From contig NZ_WKKE01000002.1 of assembly GCF_009674775.1 (NCBI RefSeq), positions 1 to 64,000 on the forward strand: a DNA stretch of 64,000 nt, read 5' to 3'. Positions 49,857-57,761 of this stretch are shown here, piece by piece. The stretch comes from Flavobacterium sp. LC2016-23 (GTDB taxonomy: Bacteria > Bacteroidota > Bacteroidia > Flavobacteriales > Flavobacteriaceae). How positions within the stretch are numbered: the first letter of the stretch is position 1; every line of letters begins with the position of its first letter. Both the position numbers and the translations under genes were made by a program. The notes under the pieces were generated by a model, which did not search any database, had not been told where the DNA came from, and was given only the letters and a program-made list of their open reading frames with translations.

Positions 49857-50264
49857 TCAATGTTCATTTCCCTGATAAATCCACATGGGTTCCGTTTTTC
49901 CTGCACGTTCGAATCCGTTCTTTTTGTAAAAGTCAACCGCTCGTCCGTCTGCGGTTAACATTTGCATGTGAAAGTGACTGTACTTCTCCTGCATTTTATC
50001 CATAATCAGTTTACCGATTCCTTTTCCCTGATATTCTGGAAGCACTAATAAATGAGGATAATAAACCGTTAAATATCCATCTGAAATGGCATTGCCAAGG
50101 CCGACCAGTTTTTTGTCTTGCCATGCGGTTATTAATGTTTCCGAATTCAAAAGAGCGTTATACAATTCGTTAGGTTTATTGGCCGAACTCCATTCGTTTT
50201 CTTTGTAAAGAACCAATATGTCTTCCAGGTTAATTTCTTTGGTATCTAAGATTTTTATGTTCAT
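49857..50264 (-). CDS. GNAT family N-acetyltransferase, guest in trp operon
   Basis: The 135-residue protein has the acetyl-CoA loop LPEYQGKGIGKLIMDKM, the C-terminal RAVDFYKKNGFERAG, and ends YQGNEH. Target unknown. It lies between trpG and trpD in the same orientation, between two repeat-filled gaps. Confidence 0.9.
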   Translation of the reverse strand: MNIKILDTKEINLEDILVLYKENEWSSANKPNELYNALLNSETLITAWQDKKLVGLGNAISDGYLTVYYPHLLVLPEYQGKGIGKLIMDKMQEKYSHFHMQMLTADGRAVDFYKKNGFERAGKTEPMWIYQGNEH

Positions 50265-50266
50265 TT

Positions 50267-50354
50267 TTTTTCTTTAAGGTTCTAAGTTTTTAAACTGTGA
50301 TCCCAATAGCTATGGGGAAAGACTGAATACTGCCACTGCGACTGTAAACCGGTA
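50267..50354. repeat. Word-like repeats between trpG and the GNAT gene
   Basis: AAGGTTCTAAGTTTTTAAAC, then an ACTGCCACTGCGACTGTAAA stretch followed by CCGGTACTAAC. The second word family is shared with 49821-49848, 50969-50998 and 51490-51512. Confidence 0.65.
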
Positions 50355-50921
50355 CTAACTCTTTATCCAATTCTCTAAAATCCTTTTTCCTTTTGGTGTC
50401 AGCACACTTTCCGGATGAAACTGAACACCTCTTACATCAAAAGTTTTGTGTCTCAGTGACATAATCTGTCCGTTTTCATCTATTGAAGTCGCTTCTAAAA
50501 CGTCCGGTAAATTACTGTCCACCACCCAGGAGTGGTAACGTCCTACTTCAAATTCATTTCCTAAACCTTCAAACAGGATTTCATCGGAAACTACTGTTTT
50601 TACGTTCGTGGCAACTCCGTGATATACTTTGTCAAGGTTTGAGAGTGTTCCTCCAAAAACTTCTCCGATTGCCTGTTGTCCCAGACAAACACCTAAAATA
50701 CTTTTGGTCGGGGCATATTTCTGAATTACAGCTTTTAGTAATCCTGCTTCATCAGGGATTCCGGGACCCGGCGATAGTAATATCTTATCGAAAGAAGCGA
50801 TTTCGTCTATGTCAAACTCATCGTTTCTGTAAACGGTAACCTCGCAATTTAAATCTTCTAAATAGTGCACGAGGTTGTAAGTGAAACTATCGTAATTGTC
50901 TATAACTAATATTTTTTTCAT
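50355..50921 (-). CDS. trpG: Anthranilate synthase component II (glutamine amidotransferase)
   Basis: The 188-residue class I amidotransferase has catalytic C79 (GVCLGQQAIGE), H169 and E171 (FHPESVLT). GRYHSW is the substrate-contact motif. It supplies ammonia to TrpE. In the operon it is separated from trpE by a small lipoprotein gene. It may also serve folate synthesis, as in Bacillus, which sequence cannot settle. Confidence 0.96.
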   Translation of the reverse strand: MKKILVIDNYDSFTYNLVHYLEDLNCEVTVYRNDEFDIDEIASFDKILLSPGPGIPDEAGLLKAVIQKYAPTKSILGVCLGQQAIGEVFGGTLSNLDKVYHGVATNVKTVVSDEILFEGLGNEFEVGRYHSWVVDSNLPDVLEATSIDENGQIMSLRHKTFDVRGVQFHPESVLTPKGKRILENWIKS

Positions 50922-50924
50922 TTT

Positions 50925-51005
50925 CTTAAGGTTCTAAGTTGCTAAGTTCCTGAGTTACTAAGATTTTAAACTGTGACTGCAAACTGTGACTGGCAACTAA
51001 TTTTT
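50925..51005. repeat. Word-like repeats between the lipoprotein gene and trpG
   Basis: AAGGTTCTAAGTTGCTAAGT, then TCCTGAGTTACTAAG, followed by AAACTGTGACTGCAAACTGT, then GACTGGCAAC. Both word families occur here in tandem. Confidence 0.7.
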
Positions 51006-51007
51006 AT

Positions 51008-51451
51008 TTATTTTTCTCTAACGTACTTCTCGACAATAATGCGGTCAACGCCTAATTTTTCCACTTTTTCTATTCCTTTTTGAATCAGCGTATCATTTTT
51101 AACTTTTACTACAAATTCAAACTTGTTGTTTTCCCATTGACGGTTATTAAAATATTCCAGATTTTCGGTATAAATACTGTCTTTCAACGTATATTTTCCG
51201 CCTCCTCCAAAAAATACAGCGGCTGTGGAATCTTTGCCGTTATTTAAATCATGATTGAAAAAAGCAAAGTGCGAATCATTTATAATTTTAATCATTTTTG
51301 TTTTGGAATTGAAAGTCGAAAAAGTCGAATCTTTCTCTGTGGTTTCTGCCGATACCAGACGCCAGGTTCCTTCAATAGGATTTTGTTTTTTCTCCGAAGT
51401 ACAAGCTGAAATGCTTAGTATTAAAATTAAAATTGATATTACTTTTTTCAT
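51008..51451 (-). CDS. Small lipoprotein, guest in trp operon
   Basis: The 147-residue protein has a lipoprotein signal (ILSISAC, C17). The mature part begins with a lipocalin-like EGTWRLVSAETTEKDS and an anti-parallel beta pattern. Function unknown. It lies between trpE and trpG in the same orientation, so it is expected to be expressed with tryptophan genes. Confidence 0.8.
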   Translation of the reverse strand: MKKVISILILILSISACTSEKKQNPIEGTWRLVSAETTEKDSTFSTFNSKTKMIKIINDSHFAFFNHDLNNGKDSTAAVFFGGGGKYTLKDSIYTENLEYFNNRQWENNKFEFVVKVKNDTLIQKGIEKVEKLGVDRIIVEKYVREK

Positions 51452-51530
51452 GGTTTTTATGGTTGGTTTTTGTTTCAGGTTTCAGGTTGTGACTGTGACT
51501 GCGACTGTGACTAATCGGAGCGATTAAATA

Positions 51531-52931
51531 TTAAATCTTCTCTGCCATTTCCAATGCTGTATTGAGCGCTCTTAACTTATTGTAAACTTCCTGCATCTCG
51601 CTTTCCTCATCTGAACTTGCCACGATTCCGGCTCCTGCCTGGCAGTGCAATTGATGGTTTTTACTAAGGAAAGTCCGAATCATAATGGCGTGATTAAAAT
51701 TGCCTTCAAAATCCATAAAGCCGATCGCGCCACCGTAGAAATTACGATTGGTTTTTTCATAGTCTTCAATCAATTGCATGGCTCTGTGCTTCGGTGCTCC
51801 ACTTAAAGTTCCTGCCGGAAAAGTATCAGCGACAACCTGCATTGTAGTTGCTTTTTCATGCAAATGCCCTGTTACTTTTGAAACTAAGTGAATGACATGA
51901 GAGAAAAACTGAACTTCTCTGTATTTCTCCACATTGACATCGTGACCGTTTCTGCTCAGATCATTTCTGGCCAGATCGACTAACATTACGTGTTCACTGT
52001 TTTCTTTTTTGTCTTCCGAAAGTTCTTTTGCCAGAAGAGCGTCGCGTTCGTCATTTCCGGTTCTTTTGAATGTTCCGGCAATCGGGTGAATTTCTGCTTT
52101 TCTGTTTTTTACGATAATCTGCGCTTCAGGCGAAGAACCAAATATTTTGAAATCGCCGTAATCAAAAAAGAATAAATAGGGAGAAGGGTTGATGCTTCTT
52201 AAAGCTCTGTAAACATTAAATTCATCACCTTTGAAACCTTGTGTAAAACGACGGGATAAAACCAATTGAAAAACATCGCCACGGAAACAGTGTTTTTTGG
52301 CCAATGCCACATTGTGTTTGAATTCGGCATCCGTCAGATTCGAAAATCCTTCACCTTCTTTAGTAAATTTATAAGAAGCTATATTTCTCGACTGCAATAA
52401 TTGTTCGATTTCAGAAATATTGTTTCTTCCGTCTACACTGTGGCAGAAGATATAAGCTTCATTTTTGAAGTGATTAATGGCGATAATGTTTTGATATACG
52501 GCATAAAAAACATCCGGAATTGAAGTCGCGTTGTCTTTTTTGGCAATAGTCACTTTTTCGAAATAACGAACAGCATCGTAGGAAATGTATCCGAATAAAC
52601 CGTTGTTGATGAATTTAAAATCATTTTTCTCCGATTGAAACTGGCTTGAAAATTCCTGAATGACCTCCGGAATATTGGTTGAAGCAGTAATGGAAATGGT
52701 TTCCGTTGTTCCGTCAGGAAAAGTTTTAGAGATGACCTCGTTTTCGATTTTAATTGTTGCAATAGGATTACAGCAGATGTAAGAGAAACTATTGTCATTT
52801 CCGTGATAATCGCTACTTTCCAATAATAGACTATTGGGAAACTTATCCCTGATTTTAAAATAGATACTTACCGGCGTTATAGTATCTGCCAGAATTTGTT
52901 TGTAGTGTGTGTGGAGTATAAAAGGTTTCAA
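51531..52931 (-). CDS. trpE: Anthranilate synthase component I
   Basis: The protein has 466 residues if read from the TTG at 52931, which gives the usual family beginning (M)KPFILHTHYKQILA. No ATG is available, and a longer reading to 53006 would begin inside the attenuator stem. The chorismate-binding domain has FQLVLSRRF, GSSPEAQI, PIAGTFKRTG and DTFPAGTLSGAPKHRAM. The N-terminal ESSDYHGNDNSFS carries the tryptophan-feedback type motif. First structural gene of the trp operon, behind an attenuator. Confidence 0.93.
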   Translation of the reverse strand: MKPFILHTHYKQILADTITPVSIYFKIRDKFPNSLLLESSDYHGNDNSFSYICCNPIATIKIENEVISKTFPDGTTETISITASTNIPEVIQEFSSQFQSEKNDFKFINNGLFGYISYDAVRYFEKVTIAKKDNATSIPDVFYAVYQNIIAINHFKNEAYIFCHSVDGRNNISEIEQLLQSRNIASYKFTKEGEGFSNLTDAEFKHNVALAKKHCFRGDVFQLVLSRRFTQGFKGDEFNVYRALRSINPSPYLFFFDYGDFKIFGSSPEAQIIVKNRKAEIHPIAGTFKRTGNDERDALLAKELSEDKKENSEHVMLVDLARNDLSRNGHDVNVEKYREVQFFSHVIHLVSKVTGHLHEKATTMQVVADTFPAGTLSGAPKHRAMQLIEDYEKTNRNFYGGAIGFMDFEGNFNHAIMIRTFLSKNHQLHCQAGAGIVASSDEESEMQEVYNKLRALNTALEMAEKI

Positions 52932-52980
52932 TGTATTTCGTTTTTTATAGTTTATTATTTTTTCATTTCGATTGTGACCA

Positions 52981-53013
52981 AAAAAAAAGGCTTGTCGTGA
53001 TGACAAGCCTTTT
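52981..53013 (-). terminator. trp attenuator terminator
   Basis: On the reverse strand AAAAGGCTTGTC, five bases, GACAAGCCTTTT, then more T residues. It lies between the Trp-rich leader peptide and trpE. Its 5' arm and loop (52994-53008) can instead pair with the end of the leader ORF (53043-53056). Confidence 0.92.
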
Positions 53014-53049
53014 ATATTTATAGTTTTAAAGTACCATAGGAAGCTTTGT

Positions 53050-53106
53050 TCACGACGTTTGACGTAAATTCTTCCACCACCAAGTATTGTTTAAAATTGT
53101 TTGCAT
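53050..53106 (-). CDS. trpL: trp leader peptide
   Basis: An 18-codon ORF on the reverse strand encodes MQTILNNTWWWKNLRQTS, with three consecutive Trp codons at positions 9-11. It lies 18 bases downstream of a -7 box and upstream of an intrinsic terminator and trpE. Codons 16-18, the stop and the following bases (reverse-strand GTCGTGAACAAAGC) are complementary to the terminator's 5' arm. This is the arrangement of a ribosome-mediated transcription attenuator: stalling at Trp codons would free that segment to form the antiterminator. Confidence 0.93.
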   Translation of the reverse strand: MQTILNNTWWWKNLRQTS

Positions 53107-53123
53107 TTCTTTTTTTGTTGTGA

Positions 53124-53131
53124 CAAAGATA
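53124..53131 (-). promoter_or_regulatory. -7 promoter element of the trp operon
   Basis: On the reverse strand this is TATCTTTG, 17 bases before the trpL start codon. It places the transcription start just upstream of the leader peptide. Confidence 0.8.
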
Positions 53132-53229
53132 TAAATGTAATTTGGATTAAAAGACATAAAATCTTAAAAAAATCTTTTCTAAATCTAGATTTTTGTTAAA
53201 TTCTAAAAAAGCAGAGGACTTTCAAATGC

Positions 53230-54510
53230 TTAATTTCCAATTGCAATCGTGTTGTTTTGGTTCGCTCTAAAGTCCGGATTTCCTTTGATGTTTGGCATGG
53301 TAAACAATTCGTTGTTTTTCATTTTTGTATATCCGATTCCAAACTCAGGTTTGTTGTACCAATTTTGAATAGATGGATCTGTACCACTTGCTTCACTTGT
53401 AATTCCTCCGTTGCAATTGTTTACAATTACGTTTTTGAATGTAATTTTAGATAAGTTGGCATCACTGCTTCCAATGTTTTCTTCCAGTAAAACAAAAGGG
53501 GTAAAGCCCGAAGCAATGCTGTTGGTTAAGTTGAAAAATGTATTTTCCCTAATATGGATGGATTCTCTTACCAATCCCTGATTGTTTTCTTCCAGATTTA
53601 CAAGTGTAATATTACTTGCATTTATACGAGTCAGTTTCTTGCTCATATCTGTATTTTGAATTTTATCATAAGAATCTACCTCAAAACATCTTGATCCTGA
53701 AACATCTGAAGAGAAAGGATGGCGGATAGCAATACTGTTGCTGATGTTGATCTGGGCTCCTTGTGTAAAATCAAAATCATCATCGGTAGTACGGTACGAA
53801 ACCAGGTTGCTCATATTAATATCTCCTCCGTAACATTCGAAAGAGTCATCATTCGAAAAACTAATCTGAATATTGTTTAAAACCGTTTTTCTCCCTACTC
53901 CGGCTAAAGAAAGCCCGTTAAGTTCTTTTAAAGCACTTAATTTTCTTCCTGCATATTCAATACGTACATATTTCAGGATTCCGGAATTGTCTTCTGCATC
54001 AGGACCGCCATAATGATTGAGAATAGGATCTAAGTCGAAAGGCAACGTATGTAAGCCTCCCAGAGTATTTATTGGCGCTTTTCCTAAAATAATGATACCG
54101 CCCCAGTCGCCCGGTTTTCGTTCTGTTTTTTCTTTATTTGAAGTAAAAACAATCGGATCTGTTTCTAAGCCTTCAGCCACGATTTTTGCCCCATTGGTGA
54201 TCACCAGTGTTCCGCAGGTTTTATCGTCTCCTCGAATAACAGTTCCCGGTTCTATTGTAAGGGTAGCATTGTTGGTAACATATACAACACCTACTAATTG
54301 GTAGGTATTGCGTTTTAAGAGTTTGGTATCTTTATCTATTGTTCCGGCGATTATATTGGTAGCTTCGCCATATTCATTGGCAACAGGTTTAAAATTGGTC
54401 CAGTTATTCATCCAGTTGTTGGTTCCAATAATTCCTTTGGTTTGTTGTTGGGCGTGTAGAAAAAAACTGCTGATAAGAGCAATAAGTGCAAAATGTACTT
54501 TTGTTTTCAT
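53230..54510 (-). CDS. Secreted right-handed beta-helix-like protein
   Basis: The 426-residue protein has a signal peptide (MKTKVHFALIALISSFFLHA). The body contains beta-helix style repeats (VVYVTNNATLTIEPGTVIRG; TLVITNGAKIVAEG; GDWGGIIILGKAPIN; DDSFECYGGDINMSNLVSYR). There is no C-terminal T9SS domain, so it is probably periplasmic or exported another way. The family is common in Bacteroidota and its function is not known to me. A reverse-strand -7 box TAATTTTG lies at 54564-54571. Confidence 0.8.
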   Translation of the reverse strand: MKTKVHFALIALISSFFLHAQQQTKGIIGTNNWMNNWTNFKPVANEYGEATNIIAGTIDKDTKLLKRNTYQLVGVVYVTNNATLTIEPGTVIRGDDKTCGTLVITNGAKIVAEGLETDPIVFTSNKEKTERKPGDWGGIIILGKAPINTLGGLHTLPFDLDPILNHYGGPDAEDNSGILKYVRIEYAGRKLSALKELNGLSLAGVGRKTVLNNIQISFSNDDSFECYGGDINMSNLVSYRTTDDDFDFTQGAQINISNSIAIRHPFSSDVSGSRCFEVDSYDKIQNTDMSKKLTRINASNITLVNLEENNQGLVRESIHIRENTFFNLTNSIASGFTPFVLLEENIGSSDANLSKITFKNVIVNNCNGGITSEASGTDPSIQNWYNKPEFGIGYTKMKNNELFTMPNIKGNPDFRANQNNTIAIGN

Positions 54511-54516
54511 AACTAT

Positions 54517-54544
54517 TTGATTTCTAGTTTTTGATTTCTAGTTT
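54517..54544. repeat. Tandem 14-bp repeat before the beta-helix gene
   Basis: TTGATTTCTAGTTT occurs twice in perfect tandem (54517-54530 and 54531-54544), between the promoter and the start codon, so it would lie in the transcript leader. Confidence 0.8.
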
Positions 54545-54663
54545 TTGAATTTTTTTAATGATCCAAAATTAAAGGCCTCATGTTAATCAAAACCGTGATC
54601 AGTATTACCAAAATGTTATGTGAATATTACGAACGTTATTTTTTTGAATATATAGCAAAAAAG

Positions 54664-54694
54664 AAACCCCAATAGCCTAAACTATTGGGGTTTT
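54664..54694 (-). terminator. Terminator after yceI
   Basis: AAACCCCAATAG pairs with CTATTGGGGTTT. On the reverse strand it lies 32 bases after the yceI stop and is followed by a T-rich run. Confidence 0.88.
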
Positions 54695-54725
54695 CTGAAT
54701 ATTATGAATCAGTAAGCGTCAAATA

Positions 54726-55292
54726 TTAGAATTTTAAAGCTACAGTCAATTCGAAATCGTCATTGATCGTTTTGTCTCCTAAACCTTCAAAGAAGTTTCC
54801 TGAACCGTATTTGATATCGTATTTAGTTCTGTCTACTTTAAATGCAGTAGTTGCAGTATTTCCGGCTACAGCGATGTCAAAAGTTACTGGTTTAGTGATT
54901 CCTTTGATCGTTAAATCAGCAGTTACCGTATAAACATCAGTTGATTTAGCACCGATAGTTTTGAAAACTAATTTAGCAGTTGGGAATTTGTCAGTTCCGA
55001 AGAAATCGTCAGCTTTAAGGTGACCGTTTAATTTTCCTTGGTATTCTCCGGTTAAGTCAGTAGAAGTTAAAGAAGTCATGTCAACTGTAAAGCTACCTCC
55101 AACTAATTTTTTTCCTTTGAAAACTACAGCACCATCTTTGAAGTTTACTGTTCCGGAGTGTTCTCCTGTTACTTTTTTACCTACCCATTTGATAGTAGAT
55201 GCTTTTACATCTATTTTCTTTGTTTGTGCGTTTACTGAAACGCTAGCCACTGCTACGAATAATGCTATTGCAATTGTTTTTAAATTTTTCAT
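54726..55292 (-). CDS. YceI family periplasmic protein
   Basis: The 188-residue protein has a signal peptide ending at SVSVNAQ. The YceI lipocalin-like barrel follows (STIKWVGKKVTGEHSGTVNF; TADLTIKGITKPVTFDI; INDDFELTVAL). Members bind polyprenoid or other lipids. It lies 33 bases after the nitroreductase gene and probably belongs to the MarR-controlled operon. Confidence 0.93.
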   Translation of the reverse strand: MKNLKTIAIALFVAVASVSVNAQTKKIDVKASTIKWVGKKVTGEHSGTVNFKDGAVVFKGKKLVGGSFTVDMTSLTSTDLTGEYQGKLNGHLKADDFFGTDKFPTAKLVFKTIGAKSTDVYTVTADLTIKGITKPVTFDIAVAGNTATTAFKVDRTKYDIKYGSGNFFEGLGDKTINDDFELTVALKF

Positions 55293-55325
55293 GTTGTTAA
55301 AATTGATTTTGATTGTTATTAATAA

Positions 55326-55958
55326 TTATAGTGTGATAAATAATTCTTCGTTTGATTTTCTAACTTTTTTGTAATGTTGAGCATCGTCTGCATCATGTCT
55401 GTATCCTACAGCTGCAATAACAGCAGCATTTAGGCCTAATTTATCGAAACCTAAGATTTCGTTGAATGCAGCAGCATTAAAACCTTCCATTGGAGTGGCA
55501 TCGATTTTTAATTCAGAAGCGGCACTTAGCAAGTTTCCTAATGCGATATAAGTTTGTTTTGCTGTCCACACATTTTTTGATTCAGCAGGTAAGCTGGAAA
55601 TCATACCTTTCATCATGTCACTGAATCCGGCAAGTGCATCGGCAGGAACTCCTCTTGTTTCGCTAATATTACTGATGTATTTGTCTACAGAGTCCGCTCC
55701 TGTGTTTACGTCATTTGCAAAAATAAACAGATGAGAAGCATCTGTGATCTGCGTCTGACCATAAGCAGCAGCTTTTAATTGCTCTCTTAATTCAGGATTT
55801 TCTACAATTACAACTTTATAAGGCTGTAATCCGTAGGAAGAAGCACTTAATCTAACGGCCTCTTTAATTGTTTTTAGATCTGCATCAGAGATTTTTTTTG
55901 TTGCATCATATTGTTTTGTTGCATATCTCCAATTTTGATTTTCTAAGAATGTACTCAT
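55326..55958 (-). CDS. NAD(P)H-dependent nitroreductase family oxidoreductase
   Basis: The 210-residue flavin enzyme has the NfnB-type pattern RYATKQYDATKKI, RLSASSYGLQPYKVVIV, and PMEGFNAAAFNEIL. It reduces nitro compounds or quinones with NAD(P)H; the natural substrate is unknown. It begins 5 bases after the MarR gene, so both are under the same operator. Confidence 0.93.
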   Translation of the reverse strand: MSTFLENQNWRYATKQYDATKKISDADLKTIKEAVRLSASSYGLQPYKVVIVENPELREQLKAAAYGQTQITDASHLFIFANDVNTGADSVDKYISNISETRGVPADALAGFSDMMKGMISSLPAESKNVWTAKQTYIALGNLLSAASELKIDATPMEGFNAAAFNEILGFDKLGLNAAVIAAVGYRHDADDAQHYKKVRKSNEELFITL

Positions 55959-55963
55959 AAATA

Positions 55964-56425
55964 TTAATTTTTTTGGGTTCGGTATTTTTCTAATAACTGA
56001 TTTAATAATTCTAATTCTTCAGGGCTAATATTCTCTGCAAATACGCGTTCGTGCTCATCTACCTTAGGGTCCAATTCTTTCAGTACATCTAATCCTTTTT
56101 GGGTAATCAGAACTTCAATTTTGCGTCGGTTGCCAGGGCAAACATTTCGGGTAACAAAATCCTTCAGTAATAATTTATCTACCAATCGGGTTGTATTACT
56201 TGTTTTGGCCAGCATACGTTCTTGTATTACACACATATTAGCAGGATTCCCTTTTTGTCCTCTTAATATACGTAACACATTATATTGCTCCCCGGACAGA
56301 TCATACGGTTTTATTAACTCGTTGAAATGATCCTGAATCACATTTTGCGTGTACATGATATTCAGAATAACTTTTTTCGCATTATCCATCTTAACTGTAC
56401 TTTTTATAACCTCTTCAATTGTCAT
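55964..56425 (-). CDS. MarR family transcriptional regulator
   Basis: The 153-residue protein has the winged helix (LSGEQYNVLRILRGQKGNPA; RMLAKTSNTTRLVDKLLLKD; RKIEVLITQKG). It is the first gene of marR-nitroreductase-yceI and two copies of a palindrome cover its promoter, so autorepression is very likely. MarR proteins of this type often sense phenolics or redox stress. The ligand here is unknown. Confidence 0.93.
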   Translation of the reverse strand: MTIEEVIKSTVKMDNAKKVILNIMYTQNVIQDHFNELIKPYDLSGEQYNVLRILRGQKGNPANMCVIQERMLAKTSNTTRLVDKLLLKDFVTRNVCPGNRRKIEVLITQKGLDVLKELDPKVDEHERVFAENISPEELELLNQLLEKYRTQKN

Positions 56426-56440
56426 AGTCGTAAGTGTATA

Positions 56441-56485
56441 ATTTGTATATACAAATGTATAGCTTTTAATAGTTGTATATACAAA
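56441..56485 (-). promoter_or_regulatory. Twin MarR operators over the promoter
   Basis: ATTTGTATATACAAAT (56441-56456) is a perfect palindrome. TTGTATATACAA (56473-56484) is a second copy with its centre exactly 30 bases away. The reverse-strand -7 box TACATTTG (56452-56459) overlaps the first, and a -33-type TTTG (56482-56485) overlaps the second. Confidence 0.9.
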
Positions 56486-56648
56486 TGTTGTGTTAATTTT
56501 TTGTTAATTGAATTCATGCAAAATTACCACCTATCTAATTCCTATATAATTAGTATAAATGTATTACAAAAAATTAGTTTAAAATATTGATTTTATGATA
56601 TTTAACGATTCTTTAAAATTGCGGCTGACTTCCGGGTTGAAAAAAGAA

Positions 56649-56680
56649 ACCCCGACGGATTTTTAAACCTGTCGGGGTTG
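56649..56680 (-). terminator. Terminator after the sulfur-transport genes
   Basis: AACCCCGAC pairs with GTCGGGGTT across a 14-base loop. On the reverse strand it lies 22 bases after the last YeeE/YedE gene and is followed by TTTCTTTTTT. Confidence 0.88.
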
Positions 56681-56702
56681 GTATTATTTCCGGGATAAAA
56701 AA

Positions 56703-57182
56703 TTAATGAGGAAGTTTATCTTTAATAAGACCATAAACCCAGGTTCCTGCTATAGCACTTATCAAAGTAATAACAATTACCGTAACTCCGGTCCCGATCT
56801 GAGCAAATAAAGGTCCGGGACAAGCTCCTGTCAATGCCCATCCAAAACCAAACAGTAAACCGCCGTAGATTTGTCCTTTGCTGAATGTTTTTGGCTGAAT
56901 TTCAATTTTTTCGCCCTGAATGGTTTTAATATTCAATTTTTTAATCAGCTGAACCGATATAATTCCGACCACAACTGCGCTTCCAATGACACCATACATA
57001 AAGAAGGATTGCAACTGAAACATTTCCTGAATGCGAAACCAGCTGATGATTTCTGCTTTTACGAATATGATTCCAAATAGAATTCCAACGAAAAGGTACT
57101 TAAGATTTGAGAAACCGGAATCTTTTAACTGGCTTCCGTTGATTCCTTCGGTATCGGTATTTTTATTTTCTAAATTATTCAT
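56703..57182 (-). CDS. YeeE/YedE (DUF6691) membrane protein, smaller half
   Basis: The 159-residue membrane protein has four helices and the motif WALTGACPGPLFAQIG with the conserved Cys. In two-gene systems this half pairs with the larger YeeE/YedE protein encoded 10 bases upstream to move thiosulfate or another sulfur species. Transport direction and substrate are inferred from family and from the persulfide dioxygenase next door. Confidence 0.9.
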   Translation of the reverse strand: MNNLENKNTDTEGINGSQLKDSGFSNLKYLFVGILFGIIFVKAEIISWFRIQEMFQLQSFFMYGVIGSAVVVGIISVQLIKKLNIKTIQGEKIEIQPKTFSKGQIYGGLLFGFGWALTGACPGPLFAQIGTGVTVIVITLISAIAGTWVYGLIKDKLPH

Positions 57183-57192
57183 TTGTAGATTT

Positions 57193-57756
57193 TTAAAGTG
57201 AAAGAATATAGGGTAAGATCAAATTGGCCATGATAAAACCACCAATCATAAAACAGATGGTGGCAACCAATGACGGCCATTGCAAGTTTGAAATTCCCAT
57301 AATCGCATGACCACTTGTACATCCGCCGGCATAACGCGTTCCGAAGCCTACTAAAAATCCACCGACCACCATCATGATAAAACCACGAAGTGTCAATAAA
57401 CTTTCCCATGAAAAAAGTTCTTTGGGCATTAACCCCGAACGATCCGTGATTCCGTACCTGGCTAATTGCTCTGAAAGTTTGGCCGTAATTTCAACCGGAT
57501 TTGGATTCGCCAGGAAATAAGCCGCAATAACTCCGCCAAGGAAAATTCCGAAAACGAAAAATAAATTCCAGCTTTCTTTTTTCCAGTCGTATTTAAAGAA
57601 GGAGATATTTGCCGGAATGCAAGCCGCGCAAATGTGTCGCAAGGAAGAGCTAATCCCAAAAGATTTATTTCCGATAATTAATAAAACAGGAACAGTCAAC
57701 CCGATTAACGGACCCGAAACGTACCACGGCCAAGGTTCTTTTATAATTTCTAGCAT
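57193..57756 (-). CDS. YeeE/YedE sulfur transporter-like membrane protein
   Basis: The 187-residue membrane protein has the family motif GFGTRYAGGCTSGHAIMGIS near residues 139-158, which carries the substrate-handling Cys, and a second Cys pair in RHICAACIPA. It is encoded between the CstB-like enzyme and the smaller half, all in the same orientation. Confidence 0.92.
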   Translation of the reverse strand: MLEIIKEPWPWYVSGPLIGLTVPVLLIIGNKSFGISSSLRHICAACIPANISFFKYDWKKESWNLFFVFGIFLGGVIAAYFLANPNPVEITAKLSEQLARYGITDRSGLMPKELFSWESLLTLRGFIMMVVGGFLVGFGTRYAGGCTSGHAIMGISNLQWPSLVATICFMIGGFIMANLILPYILSL

Positions 57757-57761
57757 ATTTT

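Noticed and set aside
47762-51530. CRISPR array among the regular repeats in trp junctions
   Set aside because: The repeats are short degenerate words without uniform unique spacers, and no cas gene is present.
52932-53006. Longer trpE reading
   Set aside because: It would begin with a TTG inside the attenuator terminator stem, and the extra residues are not family-like.
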